NCBI GenBank assembly: GCA_964564535.1
Contig: CAZMBH010000018.1
Span: 1 to 18,693 of the forward strand
DNA: 18,693 nucleotides
DNA from: GWC2-37-13 sp964564535
Lineage (GTDB): Bacteria; Patescibacteriota; Microgenomatia; UBA1406; GWC2-37-13
Reading direction: 5' to 3'
Positions 7,431 through 13,386 of the stretch are shown in pieces. Numbering within the stretch: position 1 is the first letter of the stretch; every line of letters starts with the position of its first letter. The position numbers were made by a program, and so were the translations under genes. The notes beneath the pieces are model-generated. The model saw nothing but the letters and a program-made list of their open reading frames with translations. It did no database searches and was not told the origin of the DNA.

Positions 7431-8433
7431 TTAATTCAAATCCTTACATAGATCATACAAAAACTCGAAGTGCATCGGGTCGATCGTGGAGCCAAAAATT
7501 GATTTATACCGTCCGCCCCAGCGGAAGCCATACGATTCAAAAATATCGACGATTTCCATAGGCATGGTATAGCTTGAACAGCCGTTGCAGTTCTCATCCC
7601 AGTTAATGTCAACAGAAATCCCAAAAGCATGAGTCGAAAGAACACAGCCTTCACTACAAAGGTCGTTTTTTCCTGAAGTAGAAGCATTTACGTTGCATCT
7701 GAAATTATAAGCTCCAATTGTATTAATATCATATGCTTTGGCAACACTATTTTTTGCCAGTTCATCAGCAACTGCTTTGAAATACGGATAAGCTTTTTTA
7801 TGAACCTGAATTGAATTACCAAGAATAGAAACGGAAGTAATATTTTTTTCAACTTTGGTTTGTACCGATTGGTAACAGTTAGCGCTTGTTACATCGTTAG
7901 CGTAAACCTCAATGAATTTTTCCGGAGTATAACATTTATATGCAATGCTAGGATTGTAATAAGGTTGGTCTAAAGGATTGGTGATTTTAACCGGGGTACC
8001 ACTGCGGAGGTATTGTTGGTGAAGGCTTTTTAACTGTCGGCGTAGGCTTTTTTTTGACTGTTGGAATTGCGGTCGGCGACTTTAATGATAAAGTCGGCGA
8101 TATATTTACCAGGATTATTTCTGTTGGAGTTGGGATTGATGTTGGTATGGCTGTAGGTTCTACTAACATTTGAGCGACTGCAATCATTTTGTAATCAGTC
8201 GGTGATGAACTGTCAAGTATTCGATCATAATTTATTTTATTTGGTGATATTTTATAGGTAAAAGTATTCTTAAAAATAATTAGATTGTCTTTGGTATTTT
8301 TCACTACTCTTTTTACTTTTTCCGCATTAATTTTTGGAATACCGGCAAAAAAAATCGCTCGGGTAACAAGCAAAGTGAGTGCTAAAGATATTACCGGTGA
8401 GATAATTATTTTATTTCTTTTTGAAGCTTCCAT
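7431..8433 (-). pseudogene. M15/VanY-type peptidase with membrane anchor, frame broken at a CCCC run
   Basis: One gene split over two frames. From ATG 8433 the first frame gives a short basic N-terminus, a membrane helix (ISLALTLLVTRAIFFAGI), a soluble stretch and a Pro/Thr-rich linker (PTVKKPSPTIPPQWYPG), and stops at 7987. The next frame continues without a start codon from about 7995 to a stop at 7431: TPVKITNPLDQPYYNPSIAY, later STHAFGISVDIN and RWGGRY...DPMHFEF. These are the M15 zinc-site motifs (His and Asp in S-x-H-x-x-G-x-x-x-D, last His in DPMHFEF) of D-Ala-D-Ala carboxypeptidases and related cell-wall peptidases. Removing one base from the four Gs at 7993-7996 restores one ~333-codon gene. 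Assembly error, true mutation or +1 frameshifting are all possible. The protein would sit outside the membrane and trim peptidoglycan stems. Confidence 0.8.
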
Positions 8434-8439
8434 TAATCT

Positions 8440-8445
8440 ATTCTA
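8440..8445 (-). promoter_or_regulatory. -10 box (TAGAAT) for the M15 peptidase
   Basis: On the - strand TAGAAT ends 6 nt before the ATG at 8433, within the 21-base gap after the cyclophilin stop. This matches the leaderless spacing seen at other genes here. Confidence 0.4.
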
Positions 8446-8454
8446 CACAAAAAA

Positions 8455-9024
8455 TTATTTTTCTTTGATATCGATCGTAAGAATTTTTACAGGAGAAACA
8501 GGGGCCGACATTTCCCCGGAAAAACTTGGTTCAACCGGTGCTTCAGCAATTTTGTCGACCACTTCTAAACCCGATGTCACTTTTCCAAATATCACATAAT
8601 TTTTAGGAAGAGGATTATCTGCGTGCATTATAAAAAACTGGCTACCATTAGTATTTGGTCCAGCGTTAGCCATAGCAATTGTTCCTCTTACATATTCTCC
8701 AGTAAACGGTTCATCATCAAATTTATATCCTGGCCCTCCGGTTCCGTCGCCCTTTGGATCGCCGCCCTGGATCATGAATCCCTTGATTACTCTGTGAAAA
8801 ATTGTTTTATTGTAAAATCCTTTTTTAGCCAAGGTAACAAAGTTTGCCACTGTTTTTGCCGTTTGATCAGTATTCAAATCAAGTGTAATATCTCCTTTTT
8901 CAGTATGTAGTACTGCAGTAATTTTTTTTAATTTATTTGCCTTATTTTTTTTCATATTTAGAAAAATGAATGTTCCTGCTATTATAACTCCGATAATCGT
9001 TATTAACAGTAGTTTTTTATTCAT
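8455..9024 (-). CDS. Membrane-anchored cyclophilin-type peptidyl-prolyl isomerase
   Basis: This enzyme catalyses cis-trans isomerisation of Xaa-Pro bonds, here probably outside the membrane. Residues ~4-22 (KLLLITIIGVIIAGTFIFL) form an uncleaved anchor followed by a basic stretch. The cyclophilin domain (~36-187) carries TIFHRVIKGFMIQGGDP with catalytic R78 and Q86, then the GTGGPGYKFDDE segment, IAMANAGPNTNGSQFFI and NYVIFGKVTSGLEVVD. A total of 189 aa with a short bacterial-type domain is normal. It is encoded 21 bases upstream of the M15 peptidase on the same strand, so both may act in the cell-wall space. It diverges from the 9054 gene with an overlapping promoter element. Confidence 0.95.
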   Translation of the reverse strand: MNKKLLLITIIGVIIAGTFIFLNMKKNKANKLKKITAVLHTEKGDITLDLNTDQTAKTVANFVTLAKKGFYNKTIFHRVIKGFMIQGGDPKGDGTGGPGYKFDDEPFTGEYVRGTIAMANAGPNTNGSQFFIMHADNPLPKNYVIFGKVTSGLEVVDKIAEAPVEPSFSGEMSAPVSPVKILTIDIKEK

Positions 9025-9031
9025 AACTGAG

Positions 9032-9039
9032 AGTATAAT
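9032..9039. promoter_or_regulatory. Overlapping divergent -10 boxes (TATACT / TATAAT)
   Basis: On the - strand TATACT (9037-9032) lies 7 nt before the cyclophilin ATG. On the + strand TATAAT (9034-9039) lies 14 nt before the ATG of the 9054 gene. The two boxes share four bases within the 29-base spacer, so the promoters probably compete for polymerase. Confidence 0.5.
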
Positions 9040-9053
9040 TTAAATCTTTTTCT

Positions 9054-9908
9054 ATGTCAAAACATAACTGTCCGCAATATTTTGTTTCTACTGATTCTAT
9101 TGGTATTTTTGGAAGACCTGAGCATTTTTTTTACCTTTGGCAGGAATATTTTGAAAATAAAACTCTTGACGGAGTTGAGGTAATTGCTTTTAAACCAATT
9201 AGTAAATTAATAAAGTTGATCTCTATATTTAACAACAACAATATATCTGTTTTATCTTTTCATGGCAAAACTGGGGGAGAAAACAAACTTGATTTTAAAT
9301 CAAGAGTTATTATGACTTTTCTTAATAATTTTATTGAAGGGGCAACTAGTCTATTAAAATATTTTCCCAAAGTTGAATTTTTATCTCATACTCCTTATTT
9401 TGAAAAAAAGTCAGTTCAAACGGCAATTAAAAAATTGCGGCTTAAAAAAATTTGGGTTGAAAATCAATTGCCTGGAAAACAAGGAGTAGAGGACACAATC
9501 AAACAAATAAATTTTTATAGAAGAAATGGTATTAATACCTGCGGAATGCTTGATGTTTATCATTACGTTTCTCATTCAAAGAAAACTTATCCAGAGAATT
9601 GGACGAACACGGTGGATGAATTAAAGTCATATTTTATTTTGAAAGATGATCAAAAAAAACCTTTTTTTTGTGGAATTCATTTTCCTATCGGAACAAGACG
9701 CGACGACTCACTCCCAATTGACGATATGACCGACAAAATGCTTGAAGTATTTGCGAAAGAAATTATTCCCCATGTCGAAAGGGTTGTTTTTGAGAATCAA
9801 CAAAAAAATCTTGGATTATTTTTTTCGACAAATAAAATGCTTTTGAAACAAAAGAAAAGAAATATGAGACTTATTGAACGTTTAAAAAAAACCGGAATTA
9901 TTTGTTAA
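9054..9908 (+). CDS. TIM-barrel protein resembling the xylose-isomerase/sugar-phosphate-isomerase fold, 284 aa
   Basis: No exact family is recognised. The order of acidic and His residues at strand ends resembles metal sites of AP-endonuclease-2/xylose-isomerase-like barrels: H70 in SVLSFHGKTGG, H112 in EFLSHTPY, E136 in KIWVENQL, D167/H170 in GMLDVYH, H209 in CGIHFPIG and E247 in VVFENQ. Hydrophobic strands alternate with amphipathic helices, the C-terminus is basic, and there is no signal peptide or membrane helix. A divalent-metal isomerase, epimerase or hydrolase is plausible, but the substrate is unknown. It is the only + strand gene between 2078 and the window end. It diverges from the cyclophilin and its last 11 bases overlap the convergent reductase gene. 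Confidence 0.6.
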   Translation: MSKHNCPQYFVSTDSIGIFGRPEHFFYLWQEYFENKTLDGVEVIAFKPISKLIKLISIFNNNNISVLSFHGKTGGENKLDFKSRVIMTFLNNFIEGATSLLKYFPKVEFLSHTPYFEKKSVQTAIKKLRLKKIWVENQLPGKQGVEDTIKQINFYRRNGINTCGMLDVYHYVSHSKKTYPENWTNTVDELKSYFILKDDQKKPFFCGIHFPIGTRRDDSLPIDDMTDKMLEVFAKEIIPHVERVVFENQQKNLGLFFSTNKMLLKQKKRNMRLIERLKKTGIIC

Positions 9909-10428
9909 TTTTATAATTTAAAAGTAGAGTTCCGCCCTTATTTAACTTCTTAGCGCTTATTAAGCGTAGCGATTTATCAAAAGATTGCCCTTCAATAATA
10001 TTTTTTCCGTTTCCAAAAATTTTTGGCTCTATTGTTAAACATAATTCATTAACTAAATTTTGTTTTAAAAATAAACCGTTAATTATTGATCCACCAACTA
10101 GCAGAGCTTTTTTATATCCAAGTGAAGATAGTCTTTTAATCAATTTTTCCGGAGTTTCTTCAGAAAATTCCAACTGACCTACAACTGTTTGAGTAATATA
10201 TTTTTTTGGATTACGTGTTAATACTATCCTTAATTTTCCTTTTTCTAATTTGATTACAGGTTTTGAAGCATTATATGTTTCACTTCCCATGATAATCAGA
10301 TTATTTTTTTTAATTAGGGAAAAGAAATATTTTTGATCTTCGGTAGAAGTCCAAGTATAGATATTGTTATCGTTTCCTTTAGTAGTTTTTCCATCAGCGC
10401 TTGATAGCATGACCATCGTCACTTTCAT
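9898..10428 (-). CDS. RibD C-terminal/dihydrofolate-reductase-like reductase, 176 aa
   Basis: This protein is a stand-alone NAD(P)H-dependent reductase domain of the RibD_C/DHFR fold. Key features are the N-terminal MLSSADGKTTKG (substrate-side loop), LIIMGSETY (the dinucleotide-binding MGSxT pattern), LRIVLTRNP, the Gly pair G112-G113 in LLVGGSIINGLF and the late strand LCLTIEPKIFGNGKN. No deaminase domain is attached, so it is not a complete RibD. Reduction of a pterin, pyrimidine or similar cofactor is the family expectation; the exact substrate is not determinable. Its start overlaps the VUT transporter stop by 4 bases (ATGA at 10425-10428), so the two are coupled. A second, longer member lies at 14400-15128. 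Confidence 0.82.
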   Translation of the reverse strand: MKVTMVMLSSADGKTTKGNDNNIYTWTSTEDQKYFFSLIKKNNLIIMGSETYNASKPVIKLEKGKLRIVLTRNPKKYITQTVVGQLEFSEETPEKLIKRLSSLGYKKALLVGGSIINGLFLKQNLVNELCLTIEPKIFGNGKNIIEGQSFDKSLRLISAKKLNKGGTLLLNYKINK

Positions 10429-11096
10429 TTTTTTGTTTCACCCCTTAACCAGCGGACTGCTAAATAGACGAAAGGAGTTTCGATGATCGACATAAAACAT
10501 TTAAGCAGCCAATATGGAATGATCAAGCTAAATAAAAACGAAAAGTTGGCGCCGACACCTTTGTTAAAAGCATAAAAAGCCAAAAACATAAATATGACAG
10601 TATCGATAAACTGGGAGATAAAATTTGAAAGATTACTTCTTAACCATAAAGCTTTGCTTCCCAAGTTTTTTTTAAGTCTTTGGAAAATAATAATATCAAG
10701 AAAATCAGCGATAGCAAAAGCGCTAAGACTGGCAAAAGCTATTCGAACCGATTGACCAAAAATTAAATCATAAGCCGCTTCGCTGTCTTTAAATCTGACT
10801 GAAGGGGGCAATTTGATCGCCAAAAAAGCAAATGACATAAACATAACTATAGTTACTAAACTTGACCGATAAACACTTTTTGCCCTGGCTACTCCAAATA
10901 CTTCAATTATTGCGTCGTTGATTGAAAAAATTATTGGGATTACAAAAATAGCCACACTGGCGTTCCATGTAAATTTACCTATATGAAGAAGTGGGAATGT
11001 TTTTCCTCCCATTAACTCTGAAATAGCAACACAAGCTATATATACGGCAATTACTAAATCTAGTTTAACAATCTTTAAATCGATTTTTTTAAACAT
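10425..11096 (-). CDS. VUT/YhhQ family transporter, putative queuosine-precursor importer
   Basis: This inner-membrane protein has about six hydrophobic helices and 223 aa, normal for the VUT family (PF02592). Family features include VAISELMGGKTFPL near the N-terminus, FSINDAIIEVFGVARAKSVY, SLSAFAIADFLDIIIFQRLKK and LSNFISQFIDTVIFMFLAF. E. coli YhhQ imports preQ0/preQ1, precursors of the tRNA base queuosine, so salvage in an organism with reduced biosynthesis is the best inference. No queuosine genes or preQ1 riboswitch are seen here; only 21 bases separate it from the upstream pyrophosphohydrolase. TATTCT lies 5 nt before the ATG. It is coupled to the reductase downstream. Confidence 0.88.
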   Translation of the reverse strand: MFKKIDLKIVKLDLVIAVYIACVAISELMGGKTFPLLHIGKFTWNASVAIFVIPIIFSINDAIIEVFGVARAKSVYRSSLVTIVMFMSFAFLAIKLPPSVRFKDSEAAYDLIFGQSVRIAFASLSAFAIADFLDIIIFQRLKKNLGSKALWLRSNLSNFISQFIDTVIFMFLAFYAFNKGVGANFSFLFSLIIPYWLLKCFMSIIETPFVYLAVRWLRGETKK

Positions 11097-11101
11097 AGTA
11101 G

Positions 11102-11107
11102 AGAATA
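11102..11107 (-). promoter_or_regulatory. -10-like box (TATTCT) before the VUT transporter
   Basis: TATTCT on the - strand ends 5 nt before the ATG at 11096, in the 21-base gap after the pyrophosphohydrolase gene. It could give a second, leaderless transcript for the transporter-reductase pair, but the box is weak. Confidence 0.35.
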
Positions 11108-11117
11108 CTTTATCAGA

Positions 11118-11423
11118 TTATTTTTTCCATTTCAACCATTTTTCTTCAACCTCTTTTTCCAAATCAATTTTATAAAATTTTGCCAATAATAGAATATGAC
11201 AAAAGACATCGGCAACTTCTTTCCGGAAATTATCTTTAATTTCTTCCTCGGTTTTACCTTTATGCCGTCCTTGTTTTATCATCATCAAATAAGATTGGAT
11301 AAGTTCACCCATTTCTTCTTGAAGTTTTAAAACAAACCAATTTCCGTCACGATCAATGTCAAATCTTTTTGAATAAATCTTGGAAACCTCTTCTACTTCA
11401 TGGGTAAGATCCTTGATGTTCAT
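11118..11423 (-). CDS. MazG-like nucleotide pyrophosphohydrolase, 101 aa
   Basis: This small all-alpha NTP pyrophosphohydrolase probably hydrolyses non-canonical or excess (d)NTPs to NMP and pyrophosphate. The metal-binding acidic pairs are visible: E36/E37 and E40 in KLQEEMGELIQ, and E69 with D72 in FRKEVADVFCHILLL. The single-domain length suits the MazG-like/dCTPase group, which works as dimers or tetramers. I place the start at ATG 11423 (MNIKDL), not at an upstream in-frame GTG at 11456, because a TGCTATAAT promoter ends 6 nt before this ATG. It lies 19 bases downstream of ung, consistent with shared duty in keeping the dNTP pool and DNA free of wrong bases. Confidence 0.88.
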   Translation of the reverse strand: MNIKDLTHEVEEVSKIYSKRFDIDRDGNWFVLKLQEEMGELIQSYLMMIKQGRHKGKTEEEIKDNFRKEVADVFCHILLLAKFYKIDLEKEVEEKWLKWKK

Positions 11424-11429
11424 GGAAAG

Positions 11430-11456
11430 ATTATAGCATTTTTTAGCGCCAGTCAA
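11430..11456 (-). promoter_or_regulatory. Promoter with extended -10 overlapping the end of ung
   Basis: On the - strand TTGACT (11456-11451), a 15-base spacer and TATAAT (11435-11430) with an extended TG (TGCTATAAT) lie just before the MazG-like gene. The -35 is inside the last codons of ung. The -10 ends 6 nt before the ATG, predicting a leaderless message. Confidence 0.65.
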
Positions 11457-12108
11457 TATCTTTTATACTGTGTTCCTTAAGGTATTTATTGCATTGGTTG
11501 AAATGATGATTGCCAAAAAATAAATGAGCCGAGTAGGGAGAAGGGTGGCCTGAGTTTAGAGCAAGATTATTTTTCCGGTCAATGACTTCTCCTTTAACCT
11601 GAGCATATTTTCCCCATAATAAATAAACAATATTTTTACGGTTATCGTTGAGAGTTTTTATAACGGAATCAGTAAATTTCTCCCAGCCTTTGTCTTTATG
11701 TGATGCAGGGTTTCCGGCTGCGACCGTTAAAACGCTGTTTAACATTAAAACTCCCTGTTTAGCCCAACGGGTTAGATCTCCTGAAGGTAAGGGAGTAATT
11801 CCAAGATCGCTTTTTATTTCTTTATAAATATTTTTTAGGGAAGGGGGAAGCGTTACTCCGTCATTAACAGCAAAAGATAAACCATTTGCCTGATGCTCGC
11901 CATGATAAGGATCTTGTCCGACGATGACAACTTTAACTTTGTTGAGAGGACAAAGATCAAAAGCCCGGAAAATATTTTTTGCGGGAGGATAAACTTTTCC
12001 GGATAAATATTGACTTCGGACAAATTTTATCAGATCTTCCCAATATAATTTCTGAAATTCTGTCTCCAAAACTTTCTTCCAACTTTTGTCAATCTTCACA
12101 TCTTTCAT
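11443..12108 (-). CDS. ung: Uracil-DNA glycosylase, family 1
   Basis: This enzyme removes uracil from DNA and starts base-excision repair. At 221 aa it has the usual length. The water-activating motif GQDPYHG (residues 64-70, catalytic D66) and the minor-groove loop GHPSPYSAHLFF with H188 are both intact. LPPSLKNIYKEI and GVLMLNSVLTVAAGNPASHKDKGW are further family blocks, including the uracil-binding Asn near residue 124. The gene heads a - strand cluster followed by the MazG-like pyrophosphohydrolase. Its promoter box (TATAAT, 7 nt before ATG) lies 11 bases from a REP palindrome that ends the first RAYT unit, so the RAYT unit appears to be inserted directly upstream. Confidence 0.97.
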   Translation of the reverse strand: MKDVKIDKSWKKVLETEFQKLYWEDLIKFVRSQYLSGKVYPPAKNIFRAFDLCPLNKVKVVIVGQDPYHGEHQANGLSFAVNDGVTLPPSLKNIYKEIKSDLGITPLPSGDLTRWAKQGVLMLNSVLTVAAGNPASHKDKGWEKFTDSVIKTLNDNRKNIVYLLWGKYAQVKGEVIDRKNNLALNSGHPSPYSAHLFFGNHHFNQCNKYLKEHSIKDIDWR

Positions 12109-12115
12109 AGTTTTT

Positions 12116-12121
12116 ATTATA
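12116..12121 (-). promoter_or_regulatory. -10 box (TATAAT) of ung, next to a REP palindrome
   Basis: TATAAT on the - strand ends 7 nt before the ung ATG. The REP palindrome begins 11 bases further upstream (12133), occupying the place where a -35 would be. Confidence 0.5.
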
Positions 12122-12132
12122 AACCATTTATC

Positions 12133-12162
12133 TAAGGTCCGTCCTAATAAGGACGGACCTTA
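12133..12162. repeat. REP palindrome, downstream side of RAYT 1
   Basis: A perfect 13-bp inverted repeat with arms 12133-12145 and 12150-12162 and loop AATA. The 5' arm is TAAGGTCCGTCCT. It lies between the RAYT stop and the ung promoter. A conserved AGAGAGTCC (12166-12174) separates it from the RAYT stop codon. Confidence 0.9.
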
Positions 12163-12174
12163 TAAAGAGAGTCC

Positions 12175-12876
12175 TTAATCCAACCGCAACTCTTTATAAA
12201 CGTCGAATTCCTCCTTAAACTGCTCTTTATTGTTTTCAACAAATTCTCTATATAAATTAATTGAAAATTGATTATTTTTTAAAAAATTTGAAATTATTAA
12301 CTTTTTATTCAACCAACTAATTTCAATATTATTCAGATACGATGGGTAACTACTCCAAGGATAAGACTCTAAAGACTGTTCTTTAACTAAAAGTTCTTGC
12401 GGATTTCGATGAATATATCTACTTAAATACAGCAAATATTCAGTACTGTGAATTAATACTGCTTTATATCTTCCTTGAAACAAAGGCCCAACTCGTCCAT
12501 ATTTTTTGTTAAAATATTTTGCATATTTAGTTACTAAACTTCTCATAAATGATTCTATCTCTTTCTTATTTTTTTGCCTTAATTCAAGATGAAAATGGTT
12601 CGGCATTAAGACAAAACTCATCAGCTCTATTTTGTTAAAGAAATTATTTAATACATATATTTCTGAAATTTTTTTTTCCTTATTGCCAATAATAGATTCA
12701 TCATTTTTTATTTCATTTATAGTTTTTTCCTTTGGCGAAAGATAAACTTTTAAATATGAAAGAAAAACACGATAATCTTGATCGTCTAGAAATATCTTTC
12801 TTTTTTCGACTCCACGATTGTAGATGTGATAATAACCATTTTCTAAATATGTTTTTATTATATTTTTAGATGGCAT
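12175..12876 (-). CDS. REP-associated tyrosine transposase (RAYT, Y1 HUH family), copy 1
   Basis: This 233-aa single-strand DNA nuclease of the Y1_Tnp family cuts and joins at REP hairpins. Its HUH metal motif is H94-F-H96 in VLMPNHFHLEL. The nucleophile Tyr is Y118 or Y121 in TKYAKYFNKKYGRVGPLFQG, a block diagnostic of RAYTs. The N-terminal GYYHIYNRGVEKRKIF is also typical. All catalytic residues are present, so it looks functional. Of the first 49 residues 44 match the second copy, with conservative changes, which suggests both are kept by selection rather than being a recent duplication. The ATG follows the upstream palindrome by three bases with no Shine-Dalgarno site. Confidence 0.93.
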   Translation of the reverse strand: MPSKNIIKTYLENGYYHIYNRGVEKRKIFLDDQDYRVFLSYLKVYLSPKEKTINEIKNDESIIGNKEKKISEIYVLNNFFNKIELMSFVLMPNHFHLELRQKNKKEIESFMRSLVTKYAKYFNKKYGRVGPLFQGRYKAVLIHSTEYLLYLSRYIHRNPQELLVKEQSLESYPWSSYPSYLNNIEISWLNKKLIISNFLKNNQFSINLYREFVENNKEQFKEEFDVYKELRLD

Positions 12877-12879
12877 ATT

Positions 12880-12909
12880 TAAGGACGGACCATATAAGGT
12901 CCGTCCTTA
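12880..12909. repeat. REP palindrome, upstream side of RAYT 1 (arm order reversed)
   Basis: A perfect 12-bp inverted repeat, arms 12880-12891 and 12898-12909, loop ATATAA. Its 5' arm is TAAGGACGGACC, so compared with the palindrome at 12133 the two arms are swapped. It lies between the RAYT -10 box and start codon. Confidence 0.9.
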
Positions 12910-12910
12910 T

Positions 12911-12916
12911 TTTATA
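12911..12916 (-). promoter_or_regulatory. -10-like box (TATAAA) of RAYT 1
   Basis: On the - strand GGTGTATAAAATAAGG places TATAAA two bases from the palindrome, so transcription would begin inside the palindrome. RAYT 2 has the same box at 15932-15937 at the same offset. Confidence 0.4.
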
Positions 12917-12931
12917 CACCTCTAAGAAAAT

Positions 12932-12999
12932 GTCTACCGTTTATAACCTACAAAAGTATGTTTTCAGGTTGTTGCAAAAACTTATTTTTTACAATAGAC
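12932..12999 (-). ncRNA. 68-nt structured element, copy 1
   Basis: Read on the - strand, the ends GTCTATTG and CGGTAGAC form an 8-bp closing stem (two G-U). Inside, AACCTGAAAA pairs with TTTTGTAGGTT around loop CATAC with one bulge. A second hairpin, TTGTAAAAA with TTTTTGCAA, is possible at the 5' side. It lies 27 nt after the stop of the half-size transporter gene and 22 bases from the RAYT 1 palindrome. Untyped: it may be a small RNA, a processing or termination element, or a mobile-element end. Confidence 0.5.
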
Positions 13000-13026
13000 C
13001 ATTAATCTTACTGAAGAGGATAAATA

Positions 13027-13365
13027 TTATGTAAAAGACAAAATTAGAAAAGAGGTTATAGCTAAAACGATTCCAACATATTGTCCTGGAGTTAATATTT
13101 CCTTTAAAACTAGTAGCCCTAATAAATTTGAAAGAACTAATGATGTTGCGCCGAAAAGACCCATCGTCCTTCCAAGATTAATTGCCGTAAAAACATATAA
13201 CTGACCAAACATGGCAATAATTCTTATTATAAAATAAATTAAAAACCAACTACTAAAAAAGGTGGCCAAAGTAAAACCATGCTTTGGCATGTTTCCTCTT
13301 GCTAATAAATCGCTCGTTGTAAAAAGAAGTTGTGTTCCAACAACTGCAATAATTGGCCAGTTCAT
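13027..13365 (-). CDS. Half-size DMT/EamA-like membrane protein, 112 aa
   Basis: This short membrane protein has four hydrophobic helices, equivalent to one EamA repeat or an SMR-type subunit. Features are the N-terminal PIIAVVGTQLLFTTSDLLAR, LYVFTAINLGRTMGLFGATS and the final VLKEILTPGQYVGIVLAITS, the last strongly like the end of an EamA repeat. Half-size members act as dimers. The substrate is unknown. It follows the P1 peptidase by 21 bases and has its own TATAAT box 6 nt before the ATG (13372-13377). A 68-nt structured element begins 27 nt after its stop. Confidence 0.82.
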   Translation of the reverse strand: MNWPIIAVVGTQLLFTTSDLLARGNMPKHGFTLATFFSSWFLIYFIIRIIAMFGQLYVFTAINLGRTMGLFGATSLVLSNLLGLLVLKEILTPGQYVGIVLAITSFLILSFT

Positions 13366-13371
13366 AAGTTG

Positions 13372-13377
13372 ATTATA
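13372..13377 (-). promoter_or_regulatory. -10 box (TATAAT) of the half-size transporter
   Basis: TATAAT on the - strand ends 6 nt before the ATG at 13365, inside the 21-base gap after the P1 peptidase stop. The spacing fits a leaderless transcript. Confidence 0.5.
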
Positions 13378-13386
13378 TCTAATAAA

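Larger units (their letters stand above)
12133..12999 (-). mobile_element. RAYT unit 1: REP - transposase - inverted-order REP - 68-nt element
   Basis: An 867-bp unit. It contains, on the + coordinate axis, a REP palindrome (12133-12162), the RAYT gene, a second palindrome with arms in the opposite order (12880-12909), a 22-base spacer and the 68-nt element (12932-12999). The same parts in the same order make unit 2 at 15145-16020. RAYT genes are IS200/IS605-related and usually immobile at gene level while spreading REPs, so mobile here means origin rather than proven movement. No target-site duplication is obvious. Confidence 0.65.

Noticed and set aside
7436..7687. 83-aa - strand frame as a gene
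   Set aside because: It is another frame of the M15 peptidase domain, which has clear zinc-site motifs in the neighbouring frame.
11097..11117. preQ1 riboswitch before the VUT transporter
   Set aside because: The spacer is only 21 bases, too short for an aptamer, and no preQ1 motif is seen.
12932..12999. 68-nt element as a tRNA
   Set aside because: Length and a 7-8 bp closing stem suggest it, but there is no T-loop motif, no anticodon arm and no CCA, and two of three copies have an inner hairpin of a different shape.
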